NCBI GenBank assembly: GCA_001600415.1
Contig: BCJX01000008.1
Location: forward strand, 929,679 to 993,678
DNA from: Pascua guehoae
Taxonomy: Eukaryota; Basidiomycota; Tremellomycetes; Trichosporonales; Trichosporonaceae
Length of the DNA stretch: 64,000 bases
Direction of reading: 5' to 3'
The position numbers and the translations under genes were made by a program. The notes under the pieces were generated by a model. That model had not been told where the DNA came from. It worked only from the letters and a program-made list of their open reading frames with translations, and made no database searches. Below, piece by piece: positions 1-15,902 of the stretch (position 1 is its first letter; each line of letters starts with the position of its first letter).

Positions 1-1655
1 AACGTTGAGGTTGAGGTCGCGGTAGCCCTCGTCCTCGAGAAAGTGGACACCGACGGTAAGACAAGAGGCGTACAGAGCAAGTGTCGATAGCTCGTCCCGG
101 GTGAAATCCGTAGACTGGGAGCGCAACCGGGTAGAGAGTTTGTCAAATAGCTCTTCGAAACTCGGGCGGTGTAGGCATGGCCATCGAAAGTGGACACTGC
201 GTGTTAGCGATACGTCCTCTCACGCCGAGCGGTTTGGTTTGCATACTTTTCGAGCTGCGAAAGGATGTCAGCTGTGACCCTCGTAGCACTGCAAAGGATG
301 ACGCACAAAGTTGTTGACGAGGTATTTGCCCACGATGAGATTCGGCAGCAAATTGACAGAGGGAAACGACTTGAGCTTGTTTGATGGCTTGGTCGATTGC
401 TTGTTCTGAACAAACGACGTAAACGTGATGGGGGATCCTGGTGTGGCCTCGGCGTCTGGCAGGGTCAACAATACGACACCCAGAGGTAACGCACCTTCAT
501 TTTGTGTACTGGACGTGCCAATGTTGAGCACCTCACGACCCAGGGCCATGCCTTCCAAGGCTAGCGCGGCGTCATGTTCATGGGCACTGGGTGCTTTACT
601 TCCCGGCTCTGTCGACCGTCCAGCAGACCGACCACCGCCTAACAATTGCAGGGCAAAGTTGTCACTCAATTGGGGTGCTTTGCTGTCGAACGTGCCCCAT
701 GTGGATGACGCAGACCCTAGTGGTAGATTGCTGCTCCCCAAGGAAGGCATGGGTTGAGTAAAGCTGGGGTTGTCGTTGAACATTTGTCGGGCCATGCCAC
801 TCATCAGCTGAATAGGGGACGTGGTCGAGCCGAGTGGGGTCTGGCCTGATGGAGGCGGAGCCATTGCTGCCGCCGAGCCCATCGAGGGTGCAATGCTCGT
901 CGTGGAGAGTCGTCGATTTGTCATGCTCGAGCCTGCATCGGTCTCGGCCTTGGTCTCCACTTTTTGACGCTTTGGCTCCGGCTCCTCGCTGTCCTTGTTG
1001 GGTTTGTAGGTTGGTAGTGGATCCTTAAAGTCGTACAGCAGGTCCTGGTACGCATCGACATCGTCCTTTCTTGTCAGGAGACGTGAGAGCACATACTCGA
1101 GCTGTGTGACGCGGTTGGCAAGAATGGATGTATCCAACACGTGTGTATAGCCCCTGTAGTCTGTCAGTCATGGTCAGCAAAAGAGGTCGACCTACGTTGG
1201 TCGATCACTCGGCTCCTTGACGTATTGCTCGCAGAGGTTGGCCTCGCCACGGTCCTTGCATGGGGTACATGGCCACAACCTGTCGCACTGAGGTGGTCAG
1301 AGGCTGTGATATGTGGGGGGATCTTTTGTCCGCACCTTTGTCTTCCTTCGCCGACACGCTGAAAATGTAAGCAAACCTGAGAGCTAACTAGTTCCCGCCC
1401 GGTTACTAACCGCTACAGTTCTGCACCGACTTTTGCTTGCGGAGTGCACTGCCAGTACTCGACGAGAAGCTAAAGGGCGTTATGGGCTGGAGAGGACGGA
1501 AGCGACGGGGCCGGTGTGAGCATGAGATACGACGTGCGGAGACCCATATGGGGCACAGCGGGGAGGGGCTGAGCGAAAGCTTGGACCACCCCCGGCGCGC
1601 GTCCAGGTGCACTCACGGGGAAGACGGACGGTGGAGCCGCCCATGACTCGTGCAT
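1..1655 (-). CDS. Zn2Cys6 transcription factor with fungal-specific TF domain (3' end outside window)
   Basis: Probable DNA-binding regulator, nuclear. Spliced model: exons 1655-1617, 1486-1411, 1358-1336, 1287-1196, 1153-290 and 196-1 (continuing off the window), all with GT-AG introns and compatible phases. The start ATG at 1655 is chosen because its short exon ends in a perfect GTGAGT donor that keeps the frame. The N-terminus carries a complete binuclear zinc cluster, C37-x2-C40-x6-C47-x5-C53-x2-C56-x8-C65, with the basic RRRKTKC stretch. A short coiled-coil-like segment follows, then a Ser/Pro-rich linker. The last visible exon reads HFRWPCLHRPSFEELF, typical of the start of the fungal-specific TF middle-homology region. 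The junction at 290/196 is the least certain one. The 23-nt third exon lies inside the zinc cluster. Its nearest downstream neighbour on the other strand is the salicylate-hydroxylase-like gene, so it may control the aromatic genes, but that is inference. Confidence 0.8.
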
Positions 1656-4172
1656 TGTGGGTGGGTAGTGTCGACGCTGTGCAGAGGGGAGGGAATGGGA
1701 CAGTGGGTTTGTGTTGACCGAGATGTGCGAGCGTAGAGTTTGTGGTGACTGCCCCGATGACGAGCTGGTGGATGGAGATGATGAGGAATGAGAGTCGACG
1801 AGAAAGATTATGGTACAGAGGATTGTGTAAAGTGGACACAGACTTGGAGTGGTGGTGGGTTCCCCGCATTACCCACGGCTATTATTGTGGGGAAGCCAAG
1901 GTCAAAGGTGTCTAACCCACCACGCCATTACTAATGCCCAATCTCCATCTCCCTCTCTCTCTTTCTCTCTGTCCTCGTGCGCAGTCCCGACCCCGAGACA
2001 GACGGATGTCGATCTTTTCTCATCACGTAAACGGTTGGCCTTGATCTATGCACATCTGGGGCGATCCCCGATCAGCCTTGGAAACGACAATGCATCCAGT
2101 TGTTGGAGAGGCTAAACTACGGCACACCGAGGCTCTGCCCAAAAACACAACAAGTTCGGTTCAGTCGGTCGTGAAACTGGAAGCCCGTCCGCGGCAATGA
2201 GCGCATACACCTTGTTCCCAAGGCCCAATGCCGACATCCCGAGCATGCCAGCAACGTGCCTCCGCCCGCCGCGCGCCGCGCGTGGCCCGACCGCGTGGCC
2301 TCCAGTGGTGGCCCAATTTAGGCTGGTACCTTTTTCCAACGGAGCAGCCGATTGACCCTGCCAACCCCCGTCAACCGGCCAGCCGGACTTTTCGGCCCCG
2401 GTGCCATTGCCACCCAGCTCAACCCACTCAGCCATCCCCCTCGTCCATTCCACACCTTCGCTGCTTCCGATGCCATTATCCGTCTCCGAGTCTTCGGCCA
2501 ACCCCATCCCATGGCCAGGCCCAAGCTGAGACTGCGACCAGTCCGACAGTCGGCCTGCAATCGATCATGTCGTCTCTGGGTGGGTCAGTGCGCATCAACT
2601 TCGGATCAAACCCTCCACCCCCAAAAGGCCGCCAACGGCCTCTGCTGGCTTGGCTGTGCCAACTGATGTTTGAGGCGCAGAGAAAACGCCGCACGAGGCG
2701 CAGCCAAAGTGTAAACACCGCATCCAGCTGCCCACGCCGCAGTGCGTGCCAAGTAATCGAGCATTCCCAGTGCCAGCTCGCAGCTACCGACACGTCGTTG
2801 CACGAACAAGAACAGGCCGACCGGCCCGGAACGCCGTCACCACCGGCCACCGGCCGGCCACCACCCCCGCCCTGCCCCTCGCTGCCAGACGCCACGCGGC
2901 AGAAGCTGCGGCAAAGCGAGCAGTGCCCCACCCATGCCCATTTCCAAGTGGCGAGGGGGGGTGATGACGCGTGGCTGTGAGATCGTGAGACGACACCCCT
3001 TTGGACCCCAACTCGCTACCATGCGTCACTGGCTGGCTGGTGGCGCCCCGTGCCCATCGGGCAAATCCTGGTGCTTACCAAGGGCACTGTGCTCGACACG
3101 ACGTGCTCGGCAATGACATGGTGACACGGACCGCTTCGGATACCTGATCGAGACACTGTAATCGGCGTTCACCTGACCTGTCCACCTTTTGCGGGGCGGA
3201 TCATCCCCACAATGCCCAACATGAAACGGCAGCATGATACAATTCAATTCAGACTGGGGGCGAGCTGGCAACAGTGACCCCTGGGTTAATGTCCAGGCTA
3301 TGCTGTGCTGCACGTGTTGCAGTGCCAACAATTGGTTGTTTGTACCGGTACAATGCAGTTTGTTTGACGATGACTGCTCATGTTGCAGGTGACGGAAGCG
3401 TCCAGTGCTCCGGATAAGATTGGCCATGGTCCAATGGGTGGACACAGGGACTCGCGCTGTTTCATTTCGATGCCGCCTGGGGCCGGCGTATCCGCGGCAG
3501 TTGACGCACAACCAGCGCTTCTTGTCGTGTCTCTTGGGTGAACTGTGGGTAGCCACTGCAAGCATCCACATCATACTGAATCTAGAAAGAACTGCAAGTA
3601 CGTAGCAATCAGCATTAGTTGTCTGCACGACGACCTTGGATGTTAATCACCGGCGTACTGTAATCAACCAGCCGATCAGCACAAAAGAATGGACAGTCGC
3701 GTGTCGTTGGTGGTGACTAACCCACGTGGCCGGGGCCGGGCGAGCCGAAAAGGAAGCCTGCGGGGGGTGGAGTGTGAGCCTGGATCTGAGTCGGTATCCG
3801 GAGACCAGACGGCCGGTGACCGTTTGACCACTGAGATCCACCACCGCGTAAACTAACGGGCGGATCTGTCTGGCTGGAGGTCGCGTACGCTGGCGTCATG
3901 CAGGCTGGCAAGCTGGCAAGCTGGCAGACGGCTAGCTTTTGGCTGGGCGCGCGCGTACGCGGGTAGGACGGACCGGGGTGGTTGGGTGTGGGTGGGCGTG
4001 GGTGGGTGGATGGGTGGGCGAGAAGATCTGTGCGCTTCTGTCCAACTCTGTGTCTCTCGTCAACAAAGAACGCGTTTTCGTCCTACTTATATCCTCTGTC
4101 CAGAGCGCAGATCGATAGCTTTCTTGTACCACAAACGACGAACAGCAACAACAGCAACACACATTCCACACG
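1656..4172. other. Intergenic, no gene recognised
   Basis: About 2.5 kb between two divergently transcribed genes. Long open frames exist (for example 2228-2980 on +), but they are Pro/Arg/Ser-rich translations of GC-rich DNA with no recognisable domain and no plausible splice structure. The last few hundred bases presumably hold the promoter and 5' UTR of the FAD monooxygenase (a TTATAT stretch lies near 4086). Confidence 0.5.
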
Positions 4173-5687
4173 ATGACTTTTCCCATTCCGACCCCGCCAC
4201 TTGCGGATATGCGCATTCACATGTGAGCCAAATTCCCAAGAAGAGTTGGTGGGCCCGGCGGTGCGGCCATTACGGTCCCGGAGCCGCGGATTAGGAAAAC
4301 CCATCCCCAGCATCCCGCTCCAGCTACCGTGTAACTGTGTAACTGACTGAATAGCATCGGTGCCGGCATGGGCGGCATGGGGTCTGCCTTGTCGCTCGCG
4401 CGCCAGGGCTTCAAGGACATTCATGTCTGGGAGAGCGCTCCGGCGCTGGGCGAGGTCGGGGCCGGGATCAACATTCCGCCCAACCTCGCGCGCGTCCTAG
4501 ACAACTGGGGGGTGCTGGACATTTGCTCCAGGGAGGGTGTGGTGATCGACACGGCCAATGTGCTTGGTGAGTCTCGAGGCTGGCCAAGCCACACTGGTGC
4601 TAGTTGACTTTTGCTGACACTGGGGGCAGACTGTGCGTCGGACGAGATCCTGACCTCGGTCAGCTATGCCGAGTACATGGCGCAGACGTACGGCTACCCT
4701 TTCCTGACCGTGCACCGTGCCGCGCTGCAGCGGTGCCTTGTCGAGGGCGCGCTCAACTCTGGCGTGGTGAAGCTGCACCTGGGCCAGTTTATCACGAAAT
4801 ACGACTTTGACGGGACAAAGTTTGAGGTGGAGAACAACGAGACCAAGGCCAAGGAGTGGATCGATGCCGACGTCATCATTGCGGCGGACGGGGTCAAGAG
4901 CAAAGCGCGCGAGGCGATGCTTGCGCGTACGGGCGTCGTCGACGAGGTCGAGGACACTGGCCAGGCCGCGTACCGCATCATGGTGCGCCGGTCTGCGATC
5001 AAAGAGGACCCCGAGCTGCTGCCGTTTTTCACGGGGTCCCAGTCGTACCGGTGGATCGGAGCGCGCCGCCACATTATCGCGTACCCGATCGACTCGCACG
5101 ACCTGTTCAACATGTCGACGACGCAGCCGGACCGCAACTTTGTCCAGGCCGACACGTGGACGGCGTCGGGATCCAAAAAGGAAATGCTCGACACGTTCCA
5201 CGATTTCTGCCCGCGCGTCCAAAAGCTCCTCCAGCTCGTCCCCGAGGGCGAGGTGCTCGAGTGGAAGCTCCGTGTCCACAAGCCCCTCGCCGACTGGATC
5301 GACAACAAGACCGCACTCGTAGGCGACGCGTGCCACCCCACCCTCCCCCACATTGCCCAGGGCGCGGCGCAGGCCGTCGAGGACGCGGCCGCCCTCGGCG
5401 TCTGCCTCGCAAAGATCAAGTCAATGGACGACATTCACAAGGCCCTCAAGGTCTACCAGATCATCCGCAAGCCACGCACCGACTGGGCCGTCCTCACCGC
5501 TGCCGAAAACTCAAAGGGTCTCCTCAATACGGACAAGGATGCGCGTCTCGGCGCATTTCAGTCGGCAAACGATGGCGAAAACCCCGACAAGATGATCTCG
5601 CGCGTCACCCACGACAAGCTCTTCCTCTACGACGTCGCAAAGGTCGCCGCAGACGAGTTTGACCAAGTCTTTGCAAAGGTCAAGTAG
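4173..5687 (+). CDS. Salicylate-hydroxylase-family FAD monooxygenase
   Basis: Class A flavoprotein aromatic hydroxylase, expected to use NAD(P)H, O2 and FAD in the cytosol. Exons 4173-4222, 4355-4566 and 4630-5687 give 439 aa, normal for the family. The first exon is tiny and is needed to build the dinucleotide-binding motif: the spliced N-terminus reads RIHIIGAGMGGMGSA (GxGxxG at residues 19-24). Also visible are ADGVKSKAR (DG motif) and GDACHPTLPHIAQGAAQ (second FAD-binding motif), followed by the usual VEDAAALG helix. In this family salicylate hydroxylases convert salicylate to catechol, but yeast paralogues hydroxylate 4-hydroxybenzoate at C1 or protocatechuate to hydroxyquinol. Substrate cannot be decided from sequence alone. 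The neighbouring PobA, intradiol dioxygenase and phenol hydroxylase support a role in catabolism of hydroxylated benzoates. Confidence 0.85.
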
Positions 5688-6916
5688 TCTGGGGTGTATA
5701 TCATGGTTCATTTTTGCATCACATTTTACATTTTTTTCAGTTTTCGTCTTAGATTCATATCGATACGTCCGAAGAGATGAAATACATAGTGTTTCGTGAA
5801 CAAAGTTACGTGGTCGCACCCCTTCACTATCTTCCAGAAATCGACGCCGTCCTTAATCTGGGCCCGAGGAACGGCTCCATCACGTCACATGCCGCGGCAG
5901 TCGCAACTCTCCAACACCCGCCCTGCGCTATCGCAGTCATCTGACCTGGATATCCGACTGACGCGGCTACCATGTCCGGCCACGGGCACTTGTCATGCCG
6001 TATCGGTCATTGGCTCGGTTGTGACCTCGTCGTTCACACGCACCACCTGATCTTGCCGCACACTCCAGTTCTCTACGTAAACCCAATACAGCATGTTGTT
6101 GACAATTTAGAGGGGCACAGCGGCTTTTTGGGACAAAGGCGTACCGGTGGTATATCACTCTTTGGAGCAGCGTGCTCTGGCCGCAATCGTAGCACAGTGC
6201 GGCCGAGACTGGCAAGAGCGTCAAGCCGCCAAAGTCCCGCAAAGGTGCTGCAGCGCCCTGTGAAAGGAGGCCTTTGCGGTCATGACTCTGGGCACCCTTT
6301 ACCGAAACGATCGAATCAGATCGCCTACTAGCGTCGGCGGAGATCTCACCCCTATGGTCGACAGCAGCGACACTATTGTTGATGCGAAATGTGTAAGTAC
6401 GCGCACATTCCACGAACAGTTGTAGTGATCCCCTACATAGTAGTGATCTCCTACACAGTCGCGCAAGTTGTGCACAAGAAGAGCTACGTGGTGAAATGCG
6501 TAAACATTGTGGTTTGGAGCCTGCCTCCAAGACAGGGTGCAAATAGAGGAACGATGGCACCGACGCAGGCATGTCTGAAAAGTCGTGAGACTCCTGCGCG
6601 CTCGAGCCTCACGGTGGCAGTCTCGCGACTTTCCCAACATACCTGTACCATCGTGTACGCGGGCCAGAGACGAGTCCACCCGGGGCTCCAAGTCCATTGT
6701 CATGGTACTGCATTGATCCTACTTTTGTACAAACCACTCGCTTATGCAACTACTCGGTTAACCTTCTGTACAGGGAGTCGCCGGGGATGGGTGGGGTGGG
6801 ATCTGATATGGGGTGAGGGTGAGGACGAGGTCCAGTCCGAGGTCCGTTTGGTGGGGGTCAGCGCCTGCGTGCGCAACTGCAGGGCTGTCCTGTCATCGAC
6901 GGGGCGTTTGGCGCGC
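5688..6916. other. Intergenic between convergent monooxygenase genes
   Basis: 1.2 kb of 3'-flanking DNA between two convergent monooxygenase genes. The part just after 5687 is T-rich (around 5728-5750), consistent with a 3' UTR and polyadenylation region. No coding signal, RNA gene or repeat was recognised here. Confidence 0.5.
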
Positions 6917-8107
6917 CTAAAGCGGGAAGCCAGTGTACGAGAGGGCGAGGTCTGTAGCTGCCGCGTCGGTGGAGACGATGCGCTGCATCTTTGTCTCCTG
7001 GAGCTTGTTGATAAAAGGGGACGCGTCGGGGTCGGTGTGGAGGAGGTTTGTCATGTCGTACGAGAAGCGCTCTGCCTGCCATACGCGACGGAGACACTTG
7101 TCCGAGTACTCGTTGAGGAGGTCGTCGGATCCGGTGGTGATCTTGTGCTTGAGTGCGCGGGCAATGGTGACGACGTCGCCAAAGGCGAGGTTGAGTCCCT
7201 TTGCGCCTGTGGGGGGCACAATGTGGCCTGCGTCGCCTGCGAGGAAGAGGCGGCCGTACTGCATGGGCTCGTGGACAAAGGAGCGCATGGGGAGGACCGA
7301 CTTTTGGGTAATGGGACCGCGCTCGGGCTTCCAGCCGTCCTTTGTGGTGGTGCGGGCTTCGATTTCCTCCCAGATGGCGTCGTCGCTCCACTCTTTAATG
7401 TCGGTACCGGCAGGGACTTGGAGGTAGTTGCGCACGACGGTCGGCGAGCGCATGGACAGGAGGCAGAAGCCGTTGGGGTGGCGCGCATAGATGAGCTCGT
7501 CGTTTGAAGGCGGCACGTCGGCGAGAATGCCCAGCCACGAAAACGGGTACGTCCGCTCGTACGTCTTGACGAGCTCCTTGGGGATGGCCTTGCGGCCGAC
7601 GCCAAACGACCCGTCGCACGCAACGACATAGTCGCACTCGAGAATCTCCTCTTCGTCAGAGTCCTTGCGCCGGAACCGCACCTTGGGGTGGTCCGTCTTT
7701 GCGTCCTCGACAGCAAGCACCTCGGTGTTGAACCACAACGGGTCCCCTTCCTTGAGCTGCAGCGCAATCAGGTCCTTGCACACCTCGGTCTGCGCATAGA
7801 TCATGACCTTTTTGCCGCCCGTCAGCGTCGGAAAGTGCAGCGGGTGCCGCTCGCCGTTGAACATGAGCTCGATCCCGTCGTGCGGCAGGCCCTCCTTGTC
7901 CATCCGCTCGCCCGCGCCGACCTCGCGCAGAATGTCCACAGACCCCTGCTCGAGAATCCCCGCACGTTGTCGGTGCTCGACGTACTCGCGGTCCTTGACC
8001 TCGAGCACAATCGACGCAATCCCGTCGCGCCACAGCTGGCGTGCAAGGAGTAGTCCAGCAGGGCCGGCGCCCAGGATGCCGACAGTCGTCTTGGTGGTCT
8101 TGACCAT
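6917..8107 (-). CDS. pobA-like: 4-hydroxybenzoate 3-monooxygenase, bacterial PobA type
   Basis: Single-exon 396-aa flavoprotein that should convert 4-hydroxybenzoate to protocatechuate using NAD(P)H and O2. Length and co-linearity match bacterial PobA (about 394 aa). Visible motifs: GAGPAG at residues 13-18; RAGILEQGSVD (the PobA RAG signature); YAQTEVCKDL; VACDGSFG (DG motif); LIYARHPNGFCLLSMRS, which aligns with the substrate-binding Tyr/Ser/Arg segment of PobA; YLQVP; and GDAGHIVPPTGAKGLN for FAD and substrate. Near the C-terminus SYTGFPL matches the family's NYVGLPY segment. The segment around residues 34-46, which tunes NADH versus NADPH use in bacterial enzymes, is present but not diagnostic to me. 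Unlike most other genes in the window it has no intron. Yeasts usually hydroxylate 4-hydroxybenzoate with other flavoprotein families, so acquisition from bacteria is plausible. Confidence 0.93.
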   Translation of the reverse strand: MVKTTKTTVGILGAGPAGLLLARQLWRDGIASIVLEVKDREYVEHRQRAGILEQGSVDILREVGAGERMDKEGLPHDGIELMFNGERHPLHFPTLTGGKKVMIYAQTEVCKDLIALQLKEGDPLWFNTEVLAVEDAKTDHPKVRFRRKDSDEEEILECDYVVACDGSFGVGRKAIPKELVKTYERTYPFSWLGILADVPPSNDELIYARHPNGFCLLSMRSPTVVRNYLQVPAGTDIKEWSDDAIWEEIEARTTTKDGWKPERGPITQKSVLPMRSFVHEPMQYGRLFLAGDAGHIVPPTGAKGLNLAFGDVVTIARALKHKITTGSDDLLNEYSDKCLRRVWQAERFSYDMTNLLHTDPDASPFINKLQETKMQRIVSTDAAATDLALSYTGFPL

Positions 8108-9615
8108 GGTCGTGGGGGGGTGTGGGGGAGTCGAGGTGGTGGAGGAGAGTGTGGGCGGGGGGTGGTGTTGTGTTGTGTTGTGTGCTGGTTGTAGAGTCAG
8201 TGTTGATGGCGCCAGAGGTAGCAGTGACAGTGACGAGGCAGCGACAAGTGGGTGAGAAGCAGAGACGAGTAGCAGCCAACAACCCCGCCTAAGTACTCAC
8301 CAGGTTGTGCACCAGTTGCACAGTCCACTCGGTTCACTCGGGACCCCGCTCGGGACATGGCACCGGCATACCGCGACTTGGACAATGATCGCATTGCTCC
8401 AAATCGCCGGTCCCGACCCAGTACGGCTGGCACTGCACAGCCGAGCAAGCATGGTGGTATGGGGCCGCGCGCCCGCGGATAGCGACTGCCTTGCACAAGC
8501 GCGGCCGGCTCCTCGTTGCATGCTCCAAAGGCGTGTCGTGCGTATTGCGGTAGTGCAGGTGCAGGTGCAGGTGCAGGTGGGTGATTGCGGAAGTGTTAAG
8601 TCCGGGATGCCGGGAAATGGGCCCCTGCGCCGGAGCTACAGTCCCACGGAATGGGTGACCGTTGAAAAAGGGCTCGGCTCGGTGCCTGAATAGTCAGGTG
8701 CCCCGCATGCCGCATCCATGCCCGCGCACACACGCGGTAATCCAGGCAAACACTCTGCCATGGATGCCGACCGGCCAGGCCCCTGTGCAAAGAGCCAGCA
8801 GTCGCCATTGTTAAGCATGGACGCCAGTGGCAATGGCGCCGCAACCTTGACCTTGTTCTTGGCCGCTGGCTGCCGCGTTAGGATGCGGCCAACGTCGTGC
8901 CTCGGTAGTTTGAGCTGCCTGGTGCATGCTGGTGGATATCGACTGGCTTTGAAAGATGACTGATCTGATTTGATTACACAACCGACAATCTACAGTCAGT
9001 ACACATTATGGCGATCCGTGCAGAGGACCCGTGCGCCTCCACAAAGGGGCGACGGGGGGTGACCGGCCAAACATGGGCTGCAACTGTCACCAACGCACTT
9101 CCCCGCATTTGGCATTTGTGGGGCACGCACAAGGCGCACACGCACGTTCCTGTGCCCCACCATTCGCGTCTCTTCAAACACGAACTACACATCGTACACT
9201 GCACGTCTACACCGACTCCTGACAACTAAAAAAAAACAGCTACGATTGCTCTGTGCGATCAACTTGCAACAACTGACTCACTGATCACTGATCACTGATT
9301 GCAGACATGAATACGGGTATACGCATGTCGCGATGTTATCATACCGACGTCATCGTCCGTCACGTGCACGCTCTGCACAGCCATGTCGAGTGGCAACAAC
9401 ATGACAACTCGTGGCAACAATAAGACAACTCGCAACTAGCTCAACTCTAACAGGACCCGCAACTCTAACCTCACTGGAACCTACCAACACTCGCCCCTCA
9501 CTTGGACCCACCGCAACGTAAAACCACACCCCATTCCCAAGTCTCAACTTGACTCCCAACCTCCCAGCTCCACTCCCACTTCCCCAACTGCAGTCCCACT
9601 CCAGCCGCCACCACC
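8108..9615. other. Intergenic, divergent promoter region
   Basis: 1.5 kb between the minus-strand pobA-like gene and a plus-strand secreted-protein gene. It contains a short TGCAGG hexamer tandem near 8553-8578 and a duplicated GTGGCAACAA-type motif near 9388-9436. No gene or RNA was recognised. Confidence 0.45.
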
Positions 9616-11002
9616 ATGACACCCCTCACGCTCGCCCTCGCCCTCGCCCTCGCCTTCGTCCTCCTCCCCTCCCTCGCCTCCCCCCTACCTCCCGCGCCCA
9701 CGCAGCGACTCCCCCCGATCGTCCTCCCGCCCACCCTCGCCGTCCCCCAGATCACCATGAACGGCACATCCATGCGCGTGGCCAACATTTCGTCCGAGGT
9801 CTACTATGACCCCGCGCCATGGGCCGCCGTGGCGGGGTGCGATCCGAGCCAGGCGGCGCGCCGGAGTCCGGCGGGCGCAAAGGCGTTCTTTGCTATTGAG
9901 GTTGGGGGTGAGTAGAGTGCTTGGGGAGCGTGTGGGGGTGTAAGTGCCGGCGGCATGGAGAGTGGGGTGTGAAGGCGTGTTAGTGGTGGACGTGGTGGAC
10001 AATGAGGGAGAGTGAATGTGCACAAGGCAGAGTGATGTGCACAAAGACACCCAGCCAACCACCCCTGCGTGTAAAGCGCGTCGGCAGGAAGAATGTGCAC
10101 AAAGGCAGAGTGAACAATGTACACACAAAAGCCCCAAACGCCCCCCCCCCCCCCCCTGCGCGCCCCCAAAGACACCCCCGCTGACACCAGCCGACGTCGC
10201 CGGCGTCCTCATCTCGCACACCCGGACGGCCCAACAACGCGTCCTGGGCGCCGCCTACATTGCCGACCTGCGCAACGTCTCGGCCTCGCCCCTCCCTTCC
10301 TTTGACCCCGGGAACACGACGACGTGCGCCGCGTCGCACATGGTCGAGTTTTACCCGGCCAAATTTGGGCTCGTGCCCGTGCGCCGCGGGGTCGTGTTTT
10401 GGCTGTTGCCTACGGACGCGCCGACGTTTGCGCCGCAGTACTTTCAGCTTAATAGTGTTGTGTGAGTCGGTAGGGGGGTGAGGTCGGGGTGGGGATGGGT
10501 GGGTTGCGTCTCTGGGAGGGTCGGGGTGGGTTGGGTTGGGTTGGGTTGGGTTGATGGGGGCCTCTTGCGCGTTCTTCTATCCGTGGCTGTTTGTGCCATT
10601 GGTTGTCTGGTTCTTGGTTACATTGGTTGACTGGTTCTTGGTTACATTGGTTGTCTGGTTCATGGCTATTTTGGTTGTCTGGTTCTTGGTTATCCATTCG
10701 TGCTGTACTATCCCCGGGACACAGGCTCTGGCAACACGGATGGGCCCACGCGCTCTGATTGTGTTCTAGAATTCTAGCTATCACCTCCATGATCCGTGAT
10801 CCTCCCTCCACCGGCCCTCAAGACACACACGTCCACACACCATATGACCCGATGATCCAAGTGATCCTGATCCAACCGCACCTGACGCGCCCATGCCACA
10901 TAGCTAGGCAGCTGACACAACAGTGCATACGCCAACGTGACCGACCTCCACGCCGCGGCCGAGGGGTACAACGCGACGCGCAACAGCTGGCCGACGTATT
11001 AG
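9616..11002 (+). CDS. Predicted secreted glycoprotein, 213 aa, unknown function
   Basis: Exons 9616-9907, 10191-10461 and 10924-11002 close in frame to 213 aa ending in TAG. The N-terminus has a Leu/Ala-rich signal peptide (TLALALALAF, cleavage expected near residue 21-22), then a Pro-rich stretch. The mature part carries several N-glycosylation sequons (NGT, NIS, NVS, NTT, NVT, NAT) and a conserved-looking core around VEFYPAKFGLVPVRRGVVFWLLP. I do not recognise a family. The two introns are unusually long for this window (283 and 462 nt): the first ends with a 16-base C run and the second contains GGGTT- and TTGGTT-type repeats. It lies tail-to-tail with the large secreted glycosidase-like gene. 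Confidence 0.65.
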
Positions 11003-11266
11003 GCCAGTCCGTGAGCTGGATCAAAAGTCTCGCCAAGCGAGAGCGTCCGAATTGTGTACAAATACCTAGGGGAGTTCCTTGTTTTATAGTCCATTCATGT
11101 GTGGGTACCATACTGCGTGTGTTTGTGCGAGATGTACTCGATATACTTGTTTGATTAGGCACTGTGACGTTCATCTTGCACCCCTTGGTAGTACGGAGCT
11201 GTTGTTGACCTAACCCTCTGCCTCCCCCGCCAGCCTCACCACGCCTGGCGCAGCACGCACCGCACC

Positions 11267-15280
<4,014 letters not shown>

Positions 15281-15902
15281 CGTCCGGCTCAGTGAAGTGT
15301 AGGTGAGGCGTAGCGGTGAGCGTGGGACGGAGTCTGTGGTGGTACGGGGGTGACCTCCCTCGTGCCCCGTCCTCGCCGCCTTTTTACTCTCGGGGCTAGC
15401 GTCCATCGAGTGGGGTTGTGGTCAGTGTCATGGTTAGGCGTTGGTCGCCTTGACCACAAAGCTTGCAGTGTACAAACCGTCCAAACTGCTGCAGTGTCGT
15501 TTGCGATGCGCGGTGGGCAAGTGACGTTTTGCGGCATGACGGTGCGGCATGTTGGGATCTCGGCCTCCACCCGAGTTGCCAAAATAAATACCGTACCGAG
15601 CTGGCTGAGAACGGAGGTACACTTACCGCGGAGGAACAATCATCATCGACAGCGTTCCAGCTCGTGGTCGCTGCTGCGTCATCCTCGAGAGGGTGAGTCA
15701 CTGACGCATTCCGGTACAGCTCGTCTCCTTCGCAACCTTGCGAGGTATCGTAGGGCCATGTGATCCAAACTCAATTGACAGCACATGCCCCCTCGTCAGT
15801 GTCGCAGCGACGTGCCGACTGCCTAATGCTGTTGCATACCAGATGATCCTGTACAAAGTTCCTCGCTCCCAAGCCCAGCACGGGTGTCGACCCTTGGCTC
15901 TC
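15281..15902. other. Intergenic
   Basis: About 620 bases upstream of the glycosidase-like gene and downstream of COG4 (both on the minus strand). Nothing beyond short open frames without protein character was seen. Confidence 0.5.

Noticed and set aside
2228..2980. 250-codon open frame on the plus strand
   Set aside because: Composition follows GC-rich DNA (Pro, Arg, Ser, Gln), with overlapping long frames on the other strand and no domain or splice context.
9900..10190. CRISPR-like spaced repeats (CAAAGGCAGAGTGA type)
   Set aside because: Only irregular short similarities inside a fungal intron; no regular spacing and the genome is eukaryotic.
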